Notes: generated by a model from the sequence alone, not told the origin. 64,000 nt of DNA from Papio anubis (GCF_008728515.1 NC_044996.1:104805467-104869466), one strand, 5' to 3'; positions 30,301-38,400 are shown, counted from the first letter of the stretch. Translations and numbers: made by a program.

Positions 30301-30972
30301 TGCCACTAGCCAGCATGTGGCTACTTAAATTTAATTAAAATTAAATAAAACTTTAAATTCAGTTCCTCAGTCACAATAGCTATATTACAAGTGCTTAGTA
30401 GTCATAGCACACTTATACAACATTTCCATCATCACAAAAAGTTCTATTGGACAGCGCTGTCATAAAAATTTTTTATCTGGCCTTTAATGCAATGTTTGAA
30501 AGATACCACCAAAGTTGTAACTAATGCATAAATATAAACTAGATGTTTTTATGATATCCAAAATGCCCATAAGCACTCAGTAGCCTTAAAGCCCAACTTC
30601 AAAGGCTTATCTAATGCTACACTGTTTCTAAACAGAAACTCTAGGCATATCTTCCTAAATTCAGACCTAACTGGGACTTGCTCAAAGTTTCCTCCTGAGA
30701 AAAAAAATCCAAACAAATATAATCTGATACTTAACACCACAGCTTAATCCCCAATAATCTGGGCAGTTAAAATTGTCTTTTATTTTGATCTTTAAAGTTC
30801 TTACTAATTTTAGATTTAATTACCCCTTCCCCCACCGGTGTGTTAACATCATCTTACCTGTATTGCGAATAGCTAATGACCATTTTTCTCTGTTGCAGGT
30901 GAATGCACAATATTTGCAGCTGTTCGTGATTTAATGGCTAATCTTACACTGCCCCCTGGTGGGCGTCCATAG
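179..30972 (+). CDS. MED14: MED14, Mediator subunit 14, C-terminal half (15 coding exons, spliced)
   Basis: MED14 is the scaffold subunit that joins the head, middle and tail modules of the nuclear Mediator complex, which couples activators and nuclear receptors to RNA polymerase II. Coding exons: 179-339, 426-572, 1242-1333, 2277-2429, 3062-3331, 7793-7933, 11158-11269, 15953-16084, 18246-18428, 19591-19826, 23146-23325, 23419-23526, 27717-27842, 28215-28407, 30899-30972. All introns are GT-AG and all phases join without a frameshift. The spliced frame gives 768 complete residues and ends in TAG. Counting back from a 1454-residue length, this is residues 687-1454, and the LNILL box then falls at 1182-1186, where the known LXXLL motif lies. 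Residues about 961-1175 are a Pro/Ser-rich disordered linker, and the rest is folded tail-side sequence. The 5' half lies outside the window. Identity rests on recognising the protein sequence; no break was seen. Confidence 0.97.
426..572 (+). CDS. MED14: MED14 coding exon b (residues ~740-789)
   Basis: The acceptor tgtag ends at 425 and the donor is gtacat at 573. It encodes PSRHVYLTYENLLSEPVGG through ARSLP. The intron before it is only 86 bp, one of the two shortest seen in the gene. Confidence 0.93.
800..1012 (-). repeat. MIR (SINE) in MED14 intron
   Basis: It shows the MIR landmarks: gcttatttactgtgtgccat, cctcattttacagaagaaaa, then catagctagtgagtggcagag and aattggaaccc. Confidence 0.75.
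1242..1333 (+). CDS. MED14: MED14 coding exon c (residues ~789-819)
   Basis: The acceptor is ggtttag (ends 1241) and the donor is the consensus gtaagt at 1334. It encodes IPAHLNIFSEVRVYNYRKL through TTKGSS. The open frame continues into the intron, but the MED14 family reads SSISIQWN here, so splicing to 2277 is certain. Confidence 0.93.
2277..2429 (+). CDS. MED14: MED14 coding exon d (residues ~820-870)
   Basis: The acceptor is catttag (ends 2276) and the donor is gtaatt at 2430. It is 51 whole codons, from ISIQWNSIHQKFHISLGTVG to VVQLLQ. An Alu starts about 40 bp after the donor. Confidence 0.94.
2471..2780 (+). mobile_element. Alu
   Basis: A full-length dimeric Alu ending in a (CAAA)n tail at 2756-2779. 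It begins about 40 bp after a MED14 donor site. Confidence 0.9.
3062..3331 (+). CDS. MED14: MED14 coding exon e (residues ~871-960)
   Basis: This is the longest coding exon in the window, 90 whole codons from VLFDTQAPLNAINKLPTVP to YPAPGLK. The acceptor is ccttttag (ends 3061) and the donor is gtaaca at 3332. Confidence 0.94.
3677..3968 (-). mobile_element. Alu with (TTTA)n tail
   Basis: A full-length Alu in antisense. The tail has become a (TTTA)n microsatellite at 3677-3700. Confidence 0.9.
3942..4090. repeat. 71-bp tandem duplication at an Alu edge
   Basis: CTGTGCCTGGCCTGATGC followed by TTTTAAAAATGTAAGGTCC occurs from 3972 and again from 4043. The repeat also copies the Alu 5' end (aaagtgcc-ggat-acag), so the duplication postdates the Alu. 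Confidence 0.8.
4359..4559 (-). mobile_element. Truncated Alu
   Basis: An Alu antisense segment beginning with poly-T. It stops after gttgcccaggct, so the element's 5' part is missing. Confidence 0.85.
4880..5720. repeat. Ancient LINE-like sequence (family uncertain)
   Basis: Phrases such as ttgcattgtgactattgaga, cagtctgaaaacttacatcc and gtcctctagttttcttattt match a common old LINE 3' region from memory. It has no coding capacity. Confidence 0.4.
6248..6590 (-). mobile_element. Solo LTR, MST/THE1-like (ERVL-MaLR)
   Basis: It runs in reverse from tattagtccgttttcacac to gagccaaaccatatca, the ends of a MaLR LTR. Internal landmarks are aagactgggtaatttataaa and agatgagatttgggtgggga. There are no internal retroviral genes. 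Confidence 0.85.
6883..7165 (-). mobile_element. Alu
   Basis: An antisense Alu with poly-T at 6883 and its 5' end at about 7165. It is diverged, and the second arm lacks a few bases after ttggtctcg. Confidence 0.9.
7793..7933 (+). CDS. MED14: MED14 coding exon f (residues ~961-1007)
   Basis: The acceptor is atccgtag and the donor is gtaata at 7934. It encodes TFLNMFVDSNQDARRRSVNE followed by a Pro/Gln run (QPPPQQQ), the start of the disordered linker. Confidence 0.94.
8000..9280. other. MED14 intron, no gene seen
   Basis: This is unique-looking intronic sequence between exon f and the next Alu. Open frames are short, and no splice-flanked coding segment or known repeat was recognised. Confidence 0.5.
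9282..9558 (-). mobile_element. Alu, 5' end clipped
   Basis: An antisense Alu with poly-T at 9282-9296. The homology stops at caaagtgctgttgttact, short of the normal 5' end. Confidence 0.9.
10390..10630 (+). repeat. L1 3' fragment (old L1M type)
   Basis: It reads atgtccaagtggccgataag, catcacagaaatacaaatta and ctacaatgaggtaacactcc, which are degraded L1 ORF2-end landmarks. Confidence 0.65.
11158..11269 (+). CDS. MED14: MED14 coding exon g (residues ~1008-1045)
   Basis: The acceptor is cttttcag and the donor is gtaaga at 11270. It encodes PFPKQPGTSGAYPLTSPPTS through HTQSP and is low-complexity Pro/Ser/Thr linker. It is too short to stand out as an ORF and is placed by the splice sites and family sequence. 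Confidence 0.92.
11558..11705. repeat. hAT-Charlie-type DNA transposon remnant (partial)
   Basis: It shares gtttttgtaaataaagtttc, attggaatgaagccacac and ctttacagaaaaagtttgct with the fuller copy at 22114-22338. The outer left terminal repeat is lost. Confidence 0.7.
12465..12600 (+). repeat. MIR fragment
   Basis: It reads catttgtaaaatgagaataat, ggatgttgtaagaattgaa and cacataaagtgtttagcctg, the MIR 3' landmarks. Confidence 0.65.
13140..13420 (-). repeat. L2-like LINE fragment
   Basis: Reversed L2 phrases (gtaaataggaagccattgtt, agtcaagatgtccagtaggc) occur in non-coding intron. The family is assigned from memory. Confidence 0.5.
13600..13790 (-). repeat. MIR
   Basis: It reads tgcttactgtgtgccaagcc, cctcacagcaaacctgtggt and gaggaaaactgagacatgga, classical MIR landmarks. 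Confidence 0.8.
13886..14193. mobile_element. Tigger-type (Tc1/mariner) non-autonomous DNA transposon
   Basis: The terminal inverted repeats are cagttcccctcgccttatc and gataaggcggggactgc. It is flanked by TA on both sides (13884-13885 and 14194-14195), as expected of Tc1/mariner insertion. There is no transposase frame. Confidence 0.85.
14401..14713 (-). mobile_element. Alu
   Basis: An antisense full-length Alu, from a T-rich tail at 14401-14430 to cacacccggcc at 14713. Confidence 0.92.
14755..15725 (+). repeat. L2 LINE, long 3' fragment
   Basis: It shows successive L2 landmarks: cagcagctagagtgatcctt, ttggggcatttgcactagct, ccttagagaggtcttttctg, tattagaatataagctttgt, and the end ttgttgaatgaataa. 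Open frames inside are not genes. Confidence 0.85.
15953..16084 (+). CDS. MED14: MED14 coding exon h (residues ~1045-1089)
   Basis: The acceptor is tttattag (ends 15952) and the donor is the consensus gtgagt at 16085. It encodes NLHAASSPSGALRAPSPASF through SFASPH, part of the Pro/Ser-rich linker. Confidence 0.93.
16540..17150. repeat. Old L1-type LINE remnant
   Basis: Phrases such as aatggaattgttgtatcaag and gctgtaccagtttcccatac match an old L1 3' segment that recurs at 26000-26340. It has no coding capacity. Confidence 0.5.
17199..17524 (-). mobile_element. Alu with long poly-T
   Basis: An antisense Alu with a 26-base T run at 17201-17226, ending ccatgcctggcc. It lies inside the LINE-like segment. 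Confidence 0.92.
18246..18428 (+). CDS. MED14: MED14 coding exon i (residues ~1089-1150)
   Basis: The acceptor is tttatag (ends 18245) and the donor is gtgagt at 18429. It encodes TLDPSSPYTMVSPSGRAGN through SHSPRAGT. It is rich in Ser-Pro pairs (SPS, GSP, SPA, HSP), so it is a likely site of proline-directed phosphorylation; that is inference. Confidence 0.93.
18955..19440 (-). repeat. Ancient LTR-like repeat (family uncertain)
   Basis: It reads ttagcttttgctacataaca, tagtggcttaaaacaatata, cacattctgttggtcagaag and gcaaggggcctggacac, a frequent mammalian LTR-type interspersed repeat. It has no retroviral genes. Confidence 0.55.
19591..19826 (+). CDS. MED14: MED14 coding exon j with LXXLL box (residues ~1150-1228)
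   Basis: The acceptor is cccaaaag and the donor is gtatgg at 19827. It encodes SQTMPTNMPPPRKLPQRSW through QRIIQQET. LNILL at 19686-19700 is an LXXLL nuclear-receptor box (about residues 1182-1186). The chain returns to a folded domain after GLVPGLAGSYLCSPLERF. Confidence 0.94.
20230..20530 (+). mobile_element. Alu
   Basis: A sense, older Alu, from ggctggatgtggtggctta to an A-rich tail. Confidence 0.9.
20588..20893 (+). mobile_element. Alu with (AAAT)n tail
   Basis: A sense full-length Alu. Its tail is (AAAT)n at 20868-20892. Confidence 0.92.
21000..21185 (+). repeat. MIR
   Basis: It reads ttctagagtcaggctgcctg, gtttgggcaaattacttcag and gtaaagcccttaatataatg, MIR landmarks. Confidence 0.8.
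21240..21842 (+). mobile_element. Alu split by a nested Alu
   Basis: The outer Alu runs 21240-21371 and resumes at about 21676-21842. It was interrupted between the left-arm A-rich linker and attatctgggcg. The two parts together make one full element. Confidence 0.88.
21372..21675 (+). mobile_element. Nested Alu
   Basis: A complete Alu from ccaggcacggtgactcatg to a (CAAA)n tail, sitting inside an older Alu. It is the younger of the two. Confidence 0.88.
22114..22338. mobile_element. hAT-Charlie-type non-autonomous DNA transposon
   Basis: It begins CAGGGGTCAGTAAACTATGG and ends GTTTGTCAACCCCTG, forming terminal inverted repeats. The 8-bp flanks tgccaaaa and ggctaaaa agree at 6 of 8 positions, consistent with a decayed hAT duplication. 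Confidence 0.8.
22430..23110. repeat. Old L1-type LINE remnant
   Basis: It reads cagcaaatctcagacataat, tttgcatgtgtctctaaaag and atccagatttcccaggttgt, a recurring old LINE 3' region. It ends about 35 bp before MED14 exon k. Confidence 0.55.
23146..23325 (+). CDS. MED14: MED14 coding exon k (residues ~1229-1288)
   Basis: The acceptor is ttttgcag and the donor is gtatgt at 23326. It is 60 whole codons, from LQLINSNEPGVIMFKTDAL to EKFFETR. The next intron is only 93 bp. Confidence 0.94.
23419..23526 (+). CDS. MED14: MED14 coding exon l (residues ~1289-1324)
   Basis: The acceptor is ccctgtag and the donor is gtaagt at 23527. It is 36 whole codons, from VAGPPFKANTLIAFTKLLG to HIMKLEL. Confidence 0.93.
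23890..24181 (-). mobile_element. Alu
   Basis: An antisense Alu from gattgattgagacagggtc to the 5' end accgtgcgtggcc. Confidence 0.92.
24358..24655 (+). mobile_element. Alu, first of a head-to-tail pair
   Basis: A sense Alu with an A21-type tail at 24635-24655, immediately followed by another Alu. Confidence 0.92.
24657..24966 (+). mobile_element. Alu, second of a head-to-tail pair
   Basis: A sense Alu beginning ggccgggcacggtggct in the tail of the previous one. Its own tail is (CAAT)n. Confidence 0.92.
25105..25552 (-). mobile_element. MLT1-like LTR (ERVL-MaLR)
   Basis: It reads gttttctagggctgccacaa, gtggcttaaaacaataggaa, tctcacagttctggaggcca and gacctcatcttaatttgatt, reverse-orientation MLT1 landmarks. 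It has no internal genes. Confidence 0.75.
25575..25882 (+). mobile_element. Alu
   Basis: A sense full-length Alu from ggctgggtgtggtggctca to an A/T-rich tail. Confidence 0.92.
26000..26345. repeat. Old L1-type LINE remnant
   Basis: It reads agaattgctgggtcgaagga, gccaaattgttctccacag and ttatattcccaccaccaat, a common old LINE segment. Confidence 0.55.
27717..27842 (+). CDS. MED14: MED14 coding exon m (residues ~1325-1366)
   Basis: The acceptor is caaaacag and the donor is gtaagt at 27843. It is 42 whole codons, from FPDQATQLKWNVQFCLTIP to KSKMLFF, and includes a Pro/Ala loop (PPSAPPIAPPGTP). Confidence 0.93.
28215..28407 (+). CDS. MED14: MED14 coding exon n (residues ~1367-1431)
   Basis: The acceptor is gtatacag and the donor is gtacat at 28408. 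It encodes LQLTQKTSVPPQEPVSIIVP through EMNPPRQ plus the first base of a Gly codon. Confidence 0.94.
28410..30280. other. MED14 penultimate intron, no gene seen
   Basis: This is AT-rich intronic sequence. No coding exon, RNA gene or clear young repeat was recognised. Confidence 0.5.
30283..30461. mobile_element. MER3-like non-autonomous DNA transposon
   Basis: The inverted ends gcactgtccagtataactg and agttctattggacagcgc form a hairpin-capable element with ccagcatgtggctacttaaa inside. The family name is from memory. Confidence 0.7.
30899..30972 (+). CDS. MED14: MED14 last coding exon (residues ~1431-1454, stop TAG)
   Basis: The acceptor is ctgttgcag (ends 30898). It encodes ECTIFAAVRDLMANL followed by TLPPGGRP and TAG at 30970-30972, the expected MED14 C-terminus. 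Confidence 0.94.
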
Positions 30973-33230
30973 ACACTATTGTTTTTAAACCAGGAAGGCT
31001 GACAGATGAGACAACAAAAAAAATCTGAATTCAGCCTTCAGTTTAAAAAAGGAAAAGGACTTTTTTTAAAAACTTTAAGAGCTAAATATTCTAAACTGGC
31101 AAAAATTTTCAGGGTGCACTTCTTTCATCAAAATGATCATCAATCTTTTGTATAATGAACTTGTATAGTGTGTTTAAATGGGACACATTTCAAAGGAAAT
31201 AAATCAGTGTCCGTTTGCCAGTAATAAATTTAATATTCTGTTTTATACTATAAAGTTATGAAAATGCCAAACTTGTTTATTTAATTGTTTTCTTATGTTT
31301 TGGGTGTAATAGTCCTTTTTTGGTTTTTGTTTTGTTTTTTAAGGCAGGTCTGTCATTTTTGAATACTGTAAAACTGTGATAAACTTTATATTGAAGCTGT
31401 ATTTTAATATGACCGCTTTGAATCCTTACATGAAATGTTCTGGGAGTTGTTATAAACACACCCCAAGGAAGCAATATTTAATAAAACTAGGTCAAAAACA
31501 AAACAAAACAGTGACACTCACTTGTGTGTATATAAACTCTAAGAGACATCTTAGGCCCTCCTTCATCTTTAACCTGGTGGATGGAGCCAGTTATTAATTT
31601 ATAATAATACATGTCTGAAATTTGACCGAAAACATCATCTTTATGTCAAGGTTAATATATTTTCTTCAGACATTCCTAACTTGACTAGTGGTTAACATTT
31701 AGCACCTCAGTTGTCTTTCAATATATAGGATTTGGGTGAAAAATAAGGAACTTAGTCTTTGAGAAGGGACAGTACGTGGTTCATATTGATCAAGGATCCC
31801 AAATAATGCAATCATTCTCATTTGTTGAGGATGTGGGAACTTTTCTATCAGGAAAATTTAGTTTACAGAATACTTCTGCATACAACATTAATTAGGAAAC
31901 AAAGAACTTTAATGCTGTACCCCTGCATGAAGTTTCTGTGAGCTTTCTTTATCTTGCTTAACTTATCTTCCTTGCCTTCCCCACCAAAATTGGGATTGTT
32001 CTAAACAATTTCAATTTAATTCATTGTCAACAAAACGATAGAATGTTTTGCTTGGAAGAAACCTGGTCCATTCCCCTCATTTTGAAGAATCCCAAATCCT
32101 GGGCCTGTCCAGGGTCAAATGGAGTTTTTGGTGTTGATACATCTCTGCAGGTTTCTTTTTGGAGCACTGTGCTGTCTTTCCTAGTCAGTCAGGGACTTTT
32201 TTCAGCTTCAAAGAACATGATCTGATGCAAAGGTCTTCTACCGACTTCATGGTATTTAGGAAAAATTTTTAAATGATAATACCATGCCGAGTTATCTGGT
32301 CACTGTAAGACTGGTTCTCCATTAAAATGTAGATGCTTTGTCTAATTCTACTTTAAGATGATTTAATTGAGCTTCTATAACTATCAACTACCAAATTCTA
32401 GTTTGAAGTGTCTCACTGCACCTATATCATATCTGTTCTCAACTTTGCTTGATTCTCCACTCATTTTCAATCAGAGTTGAGGCCTTCTTTGCCTTTCTTC
32501 TTTGTCTTATTTCTGCCTTCATCTCCCACTTCTCACCCAACTCTGCCACCGTTCAGGAGCAGTTGACTAAACTTTTATCCTTCCTTTAACTTAACCTTTT
32601 TATCCTTCTGTTTTTAGTTCTTACAGTGGTAATCACATCAGTTTGGCAATCTAAGATGTCTTTTTCAAGGGTCAGCCCTTTTCTATTTGGAGCTGAATCT
32701 TTTCTTTCATGTAGAAATCTACATGTATATACAAGAAATGTATTTTTATCTGCAGGATAATATTGTTTCAAATAATTTTATTAAGAGTTAACTTTTTAGG
32801 TATTTTCCCTTTTAATGTGGTTTTGAAATGTTAATTGCATTTTTACACATGATGCATTCAGTGGACGCTCTTTTTTCCTAATTATAACTCATCTCTGAAT
32901 GCATTGTGCCAATCAAAAGATAGGATTCAGTGAACAGAATTTGCTTTTGATGCTTATTAAGAGTAAACCCATGAATTTGAATTTTTATATTATGCTTGGT
33001 ACTTGGAATTGATATATACCTTATTAAAGCTTGAAAACATTTAGCATTTGAATAGTAAGTTTCATCACAAATCATGTCTTTTGCCTCTTTTGTTACCCAG
33101 GTTCAATCAAAGGGACTGGATGCCCAAGTGATTTTCTCTAATAATCGGGTTGGGACTTAACTTTAAGGTGTTTTCAATGTGATTTTAGTATTTTCCAGTA
33201 ATAAATAAAATTTATACAAAGTTTCAGAGA
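30973..33230 (+). other. MED14: MED14 3' UTR (end not certain)
   Basis: This is AT-rich, mostly repeat-free sequence after the stop, as expected of a UTR. AATAAA signals lie at 31198-31203, 31223-31228, 31480-31485 and, overlapping, 33200-33209. The first pair would give a short UTR of about 270 nt and the last a UTR of about 2.2 kb. Which are used cannot be told from sequence. Confidence 0.6.
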
Positions 33231-34109
33231 ACTACCAACTCTCTCTAGTTAATTTTGATGAAGATGTTTTCGTTAATAGTCTGGTTTAGTATTAATTTAA
33301 CCTTGAAATAAGAAATTGGTCCTGATTTGCCATCTTCATTTTTCCATCTGCTGAAATGCCACTTCAGAATGTATAAAAGTACTTTCAGAATTAGAAGAAA
33401 AGTGAGAGCTTCAACAGAACATGTCAAGTTGTTAATAACAGGAGCTGAACCTTATGTTTGAAAATTAACTGAGTGAGTTAAGTGCAAGCATAAACTGAAA
33501 TATATATGACTTTGAATTTAAGAGCCACTAATAACTGTGTTCTAATTAATACAGTAATCTGTTCAGCCAAAGGATACTAACAGCCATTCTTTCGGCTGTG
33601 GTTAATTTGATAACTTGAAGAAGTTATAACTTTGCTACCCTGGATTCTGATCCAATTTCAGTATAAAAAGTTGTTCCTTTCATAGTTTATTTCCCCCCAA
33701 AAGAAATGTCTGTTACATTTTACCTTAATATTTATTTATCATCCAAGTGTTCTTGATATAAAATCAGTATACAGAAAATTTTAAGAGAACTTACATTCAA
33801 GGGACATAGAGGGAAAATGTTAATGTATATTTCATTGTTTCTTGTGGAATTTTTTTTTTTTTTCATTTGGTTTGAGAATGGACACTGTGTCTAAGGATGT
33901 GATTTAAATTTACTTAGGATGGATTTAGCATTGAGGTTATTAAGACAAAGTTAGCAGAGGCCAACCAGCACTGTGCTGCACAACTCCAGGAACTCCATGA
34001 TATGCTCACAATTTTCTGTAAGTTGCCTCCACTTCCAAGTGACCAGTGATTTGTTAAAATACCTTGCCCAAGAATATAACTGATTGGTGAAAGGGCATAT
34101 TTAGGTCAA

Positions 34110-34345
34110 TATAAAATAATAGCAAGTATTTATTGAGAGCTTACTATGTGCTAGGCATTTTCTTAATATTTCAATGTGTGTTTAATCCTCACAACAACCC
34201 AGTGTGGTAGGTTATTGATATCCTCCTCTTAAAAATGACTAAATGGAGGCTGAGAGAAATGTAATTTGCCTGAGATCAAATTAAGGTTGCTTAAGATCGA
34301 ACTGCTAAGAAGGGGCAGTTTGAGTCTGAGCTAGTGCTTCTAAAC
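34110..34345 (-). repeat. MIR
   Basis: It reads ttgagagcttactatgtgct, aatcctcacaacaacccagt and gtggtaggttattgatatcc. It lies between the MED14 end and the CXorf38 promoter. Confidence 0.8.
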
Positions 34346-34895
34346 ACTGGGCATTTTTGCTGTGAACCACAGTCAGGGGAAGATTTAATGTTTTGGACTC
34401 TTTCCTCAGAGGCTTTTAACTACACACAATTTTGACATGTTTTCCAAGCTCAGAAAGCTCACTAAAAACAACTAAAACTGACTTGACTTGTCACTTGGAG
34501 TTGACAATCCCAATGCCTTCTGACCTTTGTGGCACTTCTTTGGAACTTAAATCAGACTTCCATGTGCAAGGAGCACTAATTATCATATAACCAAGAATAC
34601 TAGATAGTTATCGTCTAACCTTTGCTAGGTGCTTCAGGATGTCCTTATCTGGCTCAGATGTGCAGCCTTCTAGAATCCAAATGATGTGTTGCCCTAAACA
34701 GGCAAATGCCCCCTTCTAGGTGGTCCAGTGGCGGGGGATTTTGAGTTTTGGGTCAGCTTGGCACACCGCCGGCAGCCAGCGGTCACGGTTCACTAATACC
34801 TCAATTTGCTACAGCTGGTGTGTGGGCTTAGGCACCAGTAACTCTAGAATTGTATAATGCAAAGAACACACACGATTCAAGTAATGTGCCCTAAG

Positions 34896-35250
34896 CATCT
34901 TGTACATCTGTACAATAAAAAAAAGTTAAAACAGAAGTGCCCTACATTAGGAGAGGAAGTCGAATTGGATGCTGACAGGGTCTCTGGGGGACGAAGAAGG
35001 CCTAAGGGTTTCAAATAGCGGCTGCTTCCCCAAGCACCAAAGTTCTTAGACGTCAGACGTCACCCAAGTGGGGTGGAGCCGACGTGCCCCGGAAGTCAAG
35101 ACGCCCCGCCCCAGGATCGGTGGCGCCGCGCCGCGCAGGCGCAGGCGCCGCTGCCCCGGGCACCTCCCAGGCTCCGCGCCTGCGCACTGCCGTCCGCCGC
35201 GCCTGCGCACTGCTGTCCGCCACGCCCCGCAGTCTCCTGGGTACAAGCGG
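34896..35250 (+). promoter_or_regulatory. CXorf38: CXorf38 CpG promoter and 5' UTR
   Basis: The sequence becomes strongly GC- and CpG-rich from about 35045. Visible elements are two tandem GACGTCA CRE-like boxes (35049-35062), an ETS box CCGGAAGT (35089-35096), NRF1-like GCGCAGGCGCAGGCGCC near 35135, and a 23-bp direct repeat containing CGCCTGCGCA (35176-35198 and from 35199). No TATA box is seen. This fits a broadly expressed CpG-island promoter. The transcription start is inferred to lie between about 35090 and 35230. Confidence 0.7.
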
Positions 35251-35256
35251 GGAGAC

Positions 35257-35472
35257 ATGGTGCTGTCGGAGCTAGCGGCGCGCCTCAACTGCGCTGAGTA
35301 CAAGAACTGGGTGAAGGCGGGCCACTGCCTGCTGCTGCTGCGCAGCTGCCTGCAGGGTTTCGTCGGCCGTGAGGTGCTCTCCTTCCACCACGGCCTACTC
35401 GCCGCAGCCCCCGGCCTGGGGCCACGCGCCGTCTGCCGCGGCGGCTCACGGTGCAGCCCGCGCGCCCGTCAG
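35257..35472 (+). CDS. CXorf38: CXorf38 exon 1 coding part (residues 1-72)
   Basis: It runs from ATG to a gtgagc donor at 35473. It encodes the Leu/Cys-rich N-terminal helices and ends in an Arg-rich stretch (CRGGSRCSPRARQ). It is very GC-rich because it lies inside the CpG island. Confidence 0.95.
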
Positions 35473-38400
35473 GTGAGCACCTGGCTCGGGGCCTTGACCA
35501 CCGTGCCCACCCCACCCCTCCTCATCCCCGTTCCTGTCCCAGACCCAGAGCGCAAGTGTCCTGTTCCTTCCGCGAGGCAGGGCCAACCGCGACGCCCCTC
35601 CCTCCTGGGCCCCTGCTCACCGCCGCCTCCTGTAGTTTCAGCCTCAGTGTCAGGTGTGCGCTGAATGGAAACAGGAGATTTTGAGACATCACGTCAACAG
35701 AAATGGAGACGTGCACTGGGGAAACTGCCGGCCGGGCCGCTGGCCCGTGGACGCCTGGGAGGTGGCCAAGGTAAGCGCCTGAGGCTGGGACGGAAGGAGG
35801 AGGCGGCGGGTCACCCAGCACTCGGGGTGGCTGTCTGGTCCTGTGGTCGCCGGGGCCTCATAAACAGATGCGGAGAGAGAGATTGATCAAGGATCTAGGC
35901 GGTTCAAGGGTGGTGTGGGGGACCCAACCCAGCTTAGTGAAGTAGAAGCTTTCTTCTACTCGTCTGCCTCCTGACGGCTTTTGAGTTTGTTACCCCTGCT
36001 TGGAAAGTTATAGGAAAGATTTCTACAAGAGATGTAGGGGCAAGATGTAGAGCGAGCATCATGAGCACAGGCAGGGAGGGAGGGAGACTCATGTGTGGCC
36101 TGTTTGAGGGTAGACTCACTGAACAGCTCATCAGCTCTTTTTGGCTATAGGAAGCTATAAGGATGACAGAGTAAGCCAAGGGAAGTTAGAGCTAAAATAG
36201 AAAGCACCTTAAGTGCCCAGGTAAAGGCACTTTGGGGAGCTGGGGATGGGGTAGGCAGCCGGATCTGTCTTCAGATCTTGGCAATGTCACTTACTAAGTA
36301 GACCGAGTGGGAAATTTTTTTGCCCAATAAGGGACGGAGAGGGACAGCCAGAAGTGGCTTCCTAACACAAATTGACTTTAGCAGTCAGTCTACATGCCAG
36401 TGGTTATCAGCAGGCACAGAGTGGGCACTGGAAAGGAGCAGTGCCTGGGAAGCAGGTGATCTGAGTCCTGGCTCAGCTGCTGTGGTGTGACACTGGGCCA
36501 GCTTGTGCTCCCCAATCTCAAAAATGAAAGGAATTGGGGCTGGGCGCGGTGGCTGATGCCTGTAATCCCAGCACTTTGGGAGGCCAAGGTGGGAGGATGG
36601 CTTGAGCTCAGGAGTTCAAGACCACCCTGGATAACACGGCAAAACCCCCTCTCTACAAAAAATACAAAAATTAGCTTGGTGTGGTAGTGCGTGCCTGTAG
36701 TCCCAGCTACTCAAGAGGCTGAGGTAAGAGGATCGCTGGAGCCCGGGAAGTCTAGGCTGCAGGGAGCTGTGATCACACCACTGCATTCCAGCCTGGGTGA
36801 CAAAGCAAGACCCTGTCTTAAAAAATTGAACTATATCAGGGGTCCCCAGACTTTTGGGTATCACGAGCCGGCAAACCCACCACACCTACACATTCTTCCC
36901 CATTTTTTTTGCCACTGCAGCCATAGAGTTGCTGACTTCTACTTTTACCTAGAAAAGAGAAAAAAACGGAAAGAAAACTCTGCCCTTTGCAATGCCTGTC
37001 CCTCATCTGTTTGGTCTCCGTTGCTGCTTTCACACCGTTGGAATCCTCTTGTAGCCTATGCTACCTCCTTATACCCCTCTTTGCTCCTCTTGGTTGCTGT
37101 CATTTACAGACCTTCTAGTCCAACCCCATCCTCTCAGTTTCTGGGCTCCTGATTCTAGCATCCTCTGCTGTACTCCCACTCAGCCTCCCGCTTGCATGCC
37201 CACACCCTGGACCTTAGCACAGGAAGTCTCAGTGTCTAACATCCTGCTGGCCTTTGGCACACTTATTCACACACCCCTGCCCCCAACCCTGTGCCCCATA
37301 CTACTTCCGCTTCTTTGAGGCTTCCACTGCTTCCTGAATACCCAGCGCCCTCTGCCCTCCTGCCTGCCTTTGTCACCTCAGCTAGCCCAGATTCCATGGC
37401 CTATCAGTATAATCAGTCCCTTGCTGTTATCTCCGCTTTTTTTTTTTTTTTTTCCTCCTTTCTCTGAACTTGCCTGGCCCAACTCCAGTCCTGATGACAA
37501 CATTTTCTACTTCTGATTAGTGGGAAAGAATCTCACAAGGGAGCTGACTAGTTTCACTTTCATTCTTGATCATGAGCCCCAGTGGTCTGACCACATCTCT
37601 CTCTAGGCTTCTGTTTCTGGAGACTACTACTTTTCCTCAGCAAATCCCCACTCCCGTTCCTCCGCCCTTGCTCACCCTTCACGGAATTGATGGAGGCCCC
37701 TGGACATATATAGTTGTCTCTCCTTATCCATGGGGTATTGCTTCCAGGACCCCCAAGGATACCAAAATCCACAGATGCTCAAGTCCCTGATACAAAATGA
37801 TGTATGTGGCATTTGCATGTTACTTACATACATTCTCCTATATACTTTAAATCATCTCTAGATTACTTATAATACCTGATACAATGTAAGTGCTATGTAA
37901 ATAGTTATGCTATTTTTTTTTAAATTTCTATTACTTTTTACTATTGTATTATTTTATTTTTCTGAGAATTTTTCATCCACAGTTGGTTGATCCTATGAAT
38001 GTGGAACCCATAGATATGGAGGGCTGACTATACTTCCTCTTCTTTTTGCCAACACCAACTAATCTCCATGTGCACCATCTATTTCCTTCTGCTACAGAGG
38101 AGGAAGGGTGTCTCTCCTCTTATTGCCTCATACCTCCACTCATGTATTGGATCTTATCCCTTTTCTCTTGCTCAAGGCCTTTGAGGCTTCAGTTGTCCAC
38201 TCTCTCTCTTGCAGCTCATTCCCATCTCCATAGAAAAAGCTTTAATATAGCCATGGTTTATTTAAATTTTTTAAAAGAAAGAATTAAACAGTTACCACAT
38301 GACCCAGCAGTTCCCTTCCTAGGTATATTCCCAAGAGAAATGAAAACATACATTCATACAAAAAAGTGTACACAGATGTTTATAGCAGCTCCATTCACTA

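Noticed and set aside
35068..35664. 198-codon frame starting upstream of the CXorf38 ATG
   Set aside because: It reads the GC-rich promoter and runs into intron 1; the accepted start at 35257 in the same frame gives the family N-terminus.
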